A DNA stretch of 64,000 nt from contig JBNKNO010000010.1 in assembly GCA_050293885.1 (NCBI GenBank), positions 1 to 64,000 on the forward strand, given 5' to 3'. The position numbers were made by a program, and so were the translations under genes. The stretch's first letter is position 1, and each line of letters starts with the position of its first letter. Shown one piece after another: positions 60,984 to 64,000 of this stretch. A model generated the notes under the pieces. That model was not told the origin of the DNA, ran no database searches, and saw only the letters and a program-made list of their open reading frames with translations. The DNA is from Nitrogeniibacter sp050293885. GTDB lineage: Bacteria > Pseudomonadota > Gammaproteobacteria > Burkholderiales > Rhodocyclaceae.

Positions 60984-62369
60984 TCAGGCGCGACGACGGC
61001 GGGCGACGAAGCCCACCAGACCGAGACCGGCCAGCAGCATGGCGTAGGTTTCGGGTTCCGGCACGGCGGAGACGCTGATCATCAGCAAGCGGTCGTTGTC
61101 GCTGCTCGGGTGCTGGATGTTGATGTAGGCCTTGGTGGAATCGTACGGATCGAAGAACAGCCCCGTCGGCTCGGCGCCGGCGACCTGTAGCGCAGCCCAG
61201 CGCTTGACGCCTTCGGCGACGCCGTCGCCATCGGCATCGATGACTTGCCAGATGTCGGCATTGGGCACGCCCTGGTCTTCGATGATGTAGAGATTGCCGT
61301 CGTTGTCGATGGCCATGTTGTCCGGACTGGTGAGGTCGGTGCCGACCGCCAGGCCGGTGGCCACGTCGAGGGTGTCGCGGGTGACGAGCTGGGTGACGGC
61401 ATTGCCGTCCAGATCGACCGTCCACACTTCATGCGTGCCGGTGGCGGTGAAGGCGATGGCTTCGTGTCCGTTGGCGAGGGTGAAGATCTCCATGTCTTCC
61501 GGCCGGTTGTAGGCGGTGGCACCGGCGGCATCGGCGAGCGCGCGGCCGTCGGCGTCGGCGGTGTTCACGTTGATGTCCACCCACGTGAAGGCGCCACCGA
61601 CGCTGGCGTTGTTGCCGGCGCCGACTTTCAGCGCGTAGGTGGTGCCCGCCGCGAAGAAGTCGTCGCCGTTGCCGGCGTTGGGGTTGGCGGACACGAACTT
61701 GTAGAACGAGCCGCTGCTGTTCTCGTCGATGAAGTAGAAGTTGTTGGCACTGTCGAAGGCCAGGCCTTCATGTGACACCAGCGGCAGGGCGTTGTTGCGC
61801 TGGACCAGGTTGCCGGTGCCGTTGGTGAGGTTGGTGGCGGTGGCGCTGACCGGGTTGGTGACTTCGAACAGACGGCCGGTGCCGGCGCTGCCGCCGAAGT
61901 TCTCTTCGCCGCTCATCCAGCCGCCCCATGGCGCCCAGCGCGAGGCATCGCCACGCTGCCAGTTTTGCGTGCCGACCGGCACGATGGTGGTCATGGTGCC
62001 GGTGAGCTTGTCGTAGCGCTGCGCGCCCGAGCCGGTGTTGACGCCGGCTTGGTTGCTGGGCTCGAACGGCATGAACAGGTAGCGGCCCTGATCGGCACCG
62101 GTGCGGTTGGTGTCGATCATGTCCCAGTAGCGGCCGACGTTGATGTCGGAGAGGCTGCCCACCGTGCTGCGCGAGGCCAGCGAGGTAATCGAGACGTCGA
62201 TGCCGGGCGTGCTGGCGAAGAGCAGACCCTGGGTGGCTTCGTCGCCGACCGACACGGCAGACGATGCCGCGGTGAGCGGGTTGAGTTCGTCGAACAAGGT
62301 GTTGTCGGCGGCGATGGCCGAGGTGGCAGTGAATGCGCCGAGCAGCGCAAGAGCGAGTGGCTTGACCAT
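60984..62369 (-). CDS. PhoX-like (DUF839) protein with PEP-CTERM anchor
   Basis: 461 residues. A signal peptide is cleaved near SAIA|AD, followed by a PhoX-type beta propeller: SHEGLAFD, RPEDMEIF, DNMAIDNDGNLYIIED. The C-terminal sorting signal VPEPETYAMLLAGLGLVGFVARRRR directs exosortase processing; no exosortase is in the window. Alkaline phosphatase activity is possible but unproven, since several PhoX ligands cannot be confirmed by eye. ATG 62369 has AGGAA 6 nt upstream. Confidence 0.85.
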   Translation of the reverse strand: MVKPLALALLGAFTATSAIAADNTLFDELNPLTAASSAVSVGDEATQGLLFASTPGIDVSITSLASRSTVGSLSDINVGRYWDMIDTNRTGADQGRYLFMPFEPSNQAGVNTGSGAQRYDKLTGTMTTIVPVGTQNWQRGDASRWAPWGGWMSGEENFGGSAGTGRLFEVTNPVSATATNLTNGTGNLVQRNNALPLVSHEGLAFDSANNFYFIDENSSGSFYKFVSANPNAGNGDDFFAAGTTYALKVGAGNNASVGGAFTWVDINVNTADADGRALADAAGATAYNRPEDMEIFTLANGHEAIAFTATGTHEVWTVDLDGNAVTQLVTRDTLDVATGLAVGTDLTSPDNMAIDNDGNLYIIEDQGVPNADIWQVIDADGDGVAEGVKRWAALQVAGAEPTGLFFDPYDSTKAYINIQHPSSDNDRLLMISVSAVPEPETYAMLLAGLGLVGFVARRRRA

Positions 62370-62506
62370 GGATGATTCCTGTCTTTGACTAGGTTGATTT
62401 TCTGACCGTGCGATCGAAGGCGGACGCTTCGATCGCTGCAAAGGCTAGGGGGGCGATGTAACGCGGATATGACGCCCCGGTGAATCTTGATCGATGGCGC
62501 TGGGCG

Positions 62507-62536
62507 AAAAAAAGCCACAGCATCGGGCTGTGGCTT
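62507..62536 (-). terminator. intrinsic terminator after the mini-protein gene
   Basis: On the minus strand: stem AAGCCACAG/CTGTGGCTT (62536-62528 with 62520-62512), loop CCCGATG, and a T run of seven (62513-62507). It lies 28 bp after the 37-residue ORF and confirms it as a short transcription unit. Confidence 0.88.
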
Positions 62537-62564
62537 GTCGTGAGGCGGATTGCCCGTTTCCGTG

Positions 62565-62678
62565 TCAGGAAACCCATTCGCAGGTGAGCGGCTCGTCATC
62601 GTCGATCAGATCGAGCGCGGCTTCGTAGGCGTTTTCTTCAATGAGGCTGGTGGCCTCGTGTTCAATATTTTCTTCCAT
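62565..62678 (-). CDS. 37-residue highly acidic mini-protein, function unknown
   Basis: The ORF begins MEENIEHEATSLIEENAYEA and ends LTCEWVS. It has 13 Asp/Glu, no Lys or Arg, and one Cys near the end. AGGAAAG lies about 7 nt before ATG 62678 and a strong intrinsic terminator follows, so it looks like a real monocistronic gene. It could be a regulator, a chaperone-like peptide or a precursor of a modified peptide; nothing decides this. It sits between fliN and the PhoX-like gene. Confidence 0.65.
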   Translation of the reverse strand: MEENIEHEATSLIEENAYEAALDLIDDDEPLTCEWVS

Positions 62679-62834
62679 CTTCTTTCTTTCCTATTTACGT
62701 CCTTTAATCATAACGCGTATGTATGACGCTGGGGTGTCAGAAAAGTTTCAGTAGTTTTCCGACGGGCGCGTTCCGATCTGTCCGGACGGTGAGGCTGGTC
62801 CGTGAGGACTCAGCCTTGGGACGGGATGCCTGCC

Positions 62835-63401
62835 TTAGTGGCGCAACTTCCGCATGCGCTCGGCCGGGGTGATGATGTCGGTGAGGCGGATGCCGAACTT
62901 CTCGTTCACCACCACCACTTCGCCCTGGGCGATGAGTGTGCCGTTGACGAGGACGTCCATGGGTTCGCCGGCGAGGCCGTCGAGTTCGACCACCGAGCCG
63001 TGCGCCAGTTGCAGCAGGTTGCGGATCGACAGCTTGGTGCGCCCCAACTCCACGGTGATCTGCACCGGGATGTCGAGAATCATGTCCAGTTCGGCGTTGC
63101 CTCCGGCGCCACCGCCTTCGGCCCCGAAATCGGGGAACAGCTGACTGGCCGGTTGGGCCTGGAAGGGGGAGTCGGCGCTGTCGGCCGTGGCCTGCAGATC
63201 GGCCGCGACCTTGTCGGCCTCGGCTTGCTCCTGCATGGCAGCGGCCCAGTCGTCGTCGCCCGGATCGGCATCCGCGGCCTCGGCGGCGCCTCCGGTCGTG
63301 TCGGCGCCTTCGGTCGCTTCGGTGTCGGTTTGTTCCTGCATGGCGGCAGCCCAGTCGTCTTCCGAGACCTGGTTTTCTGCGTCGGTATCTGTATCAGCCA
63401 T
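62835..63401 (-). CDS. fliN: flagellar switch protein FliN
   Basis: 188 residues. The C-terminal SpoA domain (about 105-188) has MILDIPVQITVELGRTKLSIRNLL and ends TDIITPAERMRKLR. The acidic N-terminus carries the motif DDWAAAMQEQ twice (14-24 and 49-59); E. coli FliN has one similar DDLWAEALSEQ. It forms the C-ring with FliM. It overlaps fliM by 8 bp. fliO does not follow as it normally would. Confidence 0.95.
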   Translation of the reverse strand: MADTDTDAENQVSEDDWAAAMQEQTDTEATEGADTTGGAAEAADADPGDDDWAAAMQEQAEADKVAADLQATADSADSPFQAQPASQLFPDFGAEGGGAGGNAELDMILDIPVQITVELGRTKLSIRNLLQLAHGSVVELDGLAGEPMDVLVNGTLIAQGEVVVVNEKFGIRLTDIITPAERMRKLRH

Positions 63402-64000
63402 TGTTTTCTCCCGTAGCGGCGGGCTCGGTGGTGTCGTCGGGCGGAATCATGCGGTCGACGCGAATGGCGTATTGCCCATTCTGTACGCCGTACTGGCCTT
63501 CGAGGACGGGCACGCCGTCCACGGTGGCGCGGATTTGCTCCGATACGTTGAGGGGGATCACATCGCCCACGCGCATGTTGACGATGTCGCGCAGGGTGAG
63601 TTTGGCGTCGCCCAGCGACGCGCTCAGTTCGATCTCGGCGGACTTGAGCTGGCGGGTCATGGTGGTGATCCAGCGCTTGTCCTGGGTGATGCTGTCGCTC
63701 TGCATGGTGGAGTAGAGCGTCTCGCGAATGGGCTCGAGCATCGAGTAGGGGAAGCAGATGTGCATGTCCGCCTGCGCGCCACCGAGCTCGAGCGAAAACA
63801 CCGTGGAGACGACGATCTCCGAGGGCGTCGCGATGTTGGCGAACTGTGAGTTCATTTCCGAGCGCACGTAGTCGAGCTTGAGCTGATACACCGGCGCCCA
63901 GGCGCGCTCGTATTCGGCGAACACGGTGTTGAGCATGCCCATGATGATGCGTTGTTCGGTGGCGGTGAAATCGCGTCCCTCCACCCGGGTGTGGAAGCGT
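63394..64000 (-). CDS. fliM: flagellar switch protein FliM, C-terminal part (cut by window edge)
   Basis: About 201 residues are visible, the N-terminal part lying beyond 64000. The middle domain has RDFTATEQRIIMGMLN, YEPAW-like AWAPVYQL and CFPYSMLEPIRETL. The C-terminal SpoA domain has LRDIVNMRVGDVIPLNV and GQYGVQNGQYAIRVDRM. FliM binds CheY-P and sets rotation direction. The GTG at 63984 is an internal codon, not the start. Confidence 0.94.
   Translation of the reverse strand, partial: RFHTRVEGRDFTATEQRIIMGMLNTVFAEYERAWAPVYQLKLDYVRSEMNSQFANIATPSEIVVSTVFSLELGGAQADMHICFPYSMLEPIRETLYSTMQSDSITQDKRWITTMTRQLKSAEIELSASLGDAKLTLRDIVNMRVGDVIPLNVSEQIRATVDGVPVLEGQYGVQNGQYAIRVDRMIPPDDTTEPAATGENNG

Noticed and set aside
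1..64000. CRISPR array, prophage, transposase or integrase
   Set aside because: No regularly spaced repeats, cas genes, phage structural genes or IS-type proteins were found on either strand.

Overview
The window is high-GC DNA from a betaproteobacterium, most likely Rhodocyclales (Azoarcus/Thauera/Denitromonas-like). This is inferred from the gene set: ccoNOQP with ccoGHIS, FNR and DNR regulators, a class I PHA synthase, a DUF3149 mini-protein, nadE next to a P-II gene, a PEP-CTERM protein and lateral flagellar export genes. No rRNA is present to fix the genus. I count 67 protein-coding genes (two cut by the window edges) and one tRNA-Ser(CGA).

Layout. 1-6.4 kb: end of ccoI, ccoS, then ccoNOQP, ccoG, ccoH and two mini membrane proteins, which together make and assemble cbb3 oxidase. 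The ccoS-ccoN gap carries two perfect FNR boxes and an intrinsic terminator between them, so an FNR-driven small RNA is likely. 6.4-19 kb is a microaerobic and nitric-oxide block: hemerythrin and UspA, divergent from phaC across a shared FNR-like box; a chemoreceptor-tip protein paired with a di-iron ODP protein; then hemerythrin, DUF2249, a CcoN-like membrane protein, a DNR-type regulator, nnrS, SirB, a third hemerythrin, fnr and hemN. Several promoters carry FNR/DNR boxes. 19-22.5 kb: rhodanese, a MerR regulator with a mercury-type operator, copA and copZ.

22.5-43 kb is mostly housekeeping: a GGDEF-EAL protein, ppa and hppA converging on one terminator, an acyltransferase-like protein, nadE-glnB, trxB and an Smr protein, a CRP-like regulator, ftsK-lolA-rarA, serS, an MltF-like transglycosylase and an AhpD-like protein. 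43-49.3 kb: tRNA-Ser, a histidine-kinase-like protein that lacks its phospho-acceptor His, DUF2007, an MFS transporter and a second GGDEF-EAL protein.

49.4-64 kb: flagellar export genes fliO-P-Q-R lie at 49.4-51.8 kb and fliM-fliN at 62.8-64 kb, all on the minus strand. About 11 kb of unrelated genes lies between fliN and fliO. That block holds a bufferin-type copper RiPP operon (bufA-bufB-bufC-doxX), DUF1415, an MscS channel, a TPR protein, fetAB with an ArsR-type gene, DUF190, a PhoX-like PEP-CTERM protein and a 37-residue acidic mini-protein with its own terminator. fliR contains an 8-N scaffold gap flanked by a 79-bp duplicate that looks like unmerged contig ends.

All calls come from reading the sequence; no database search was run.
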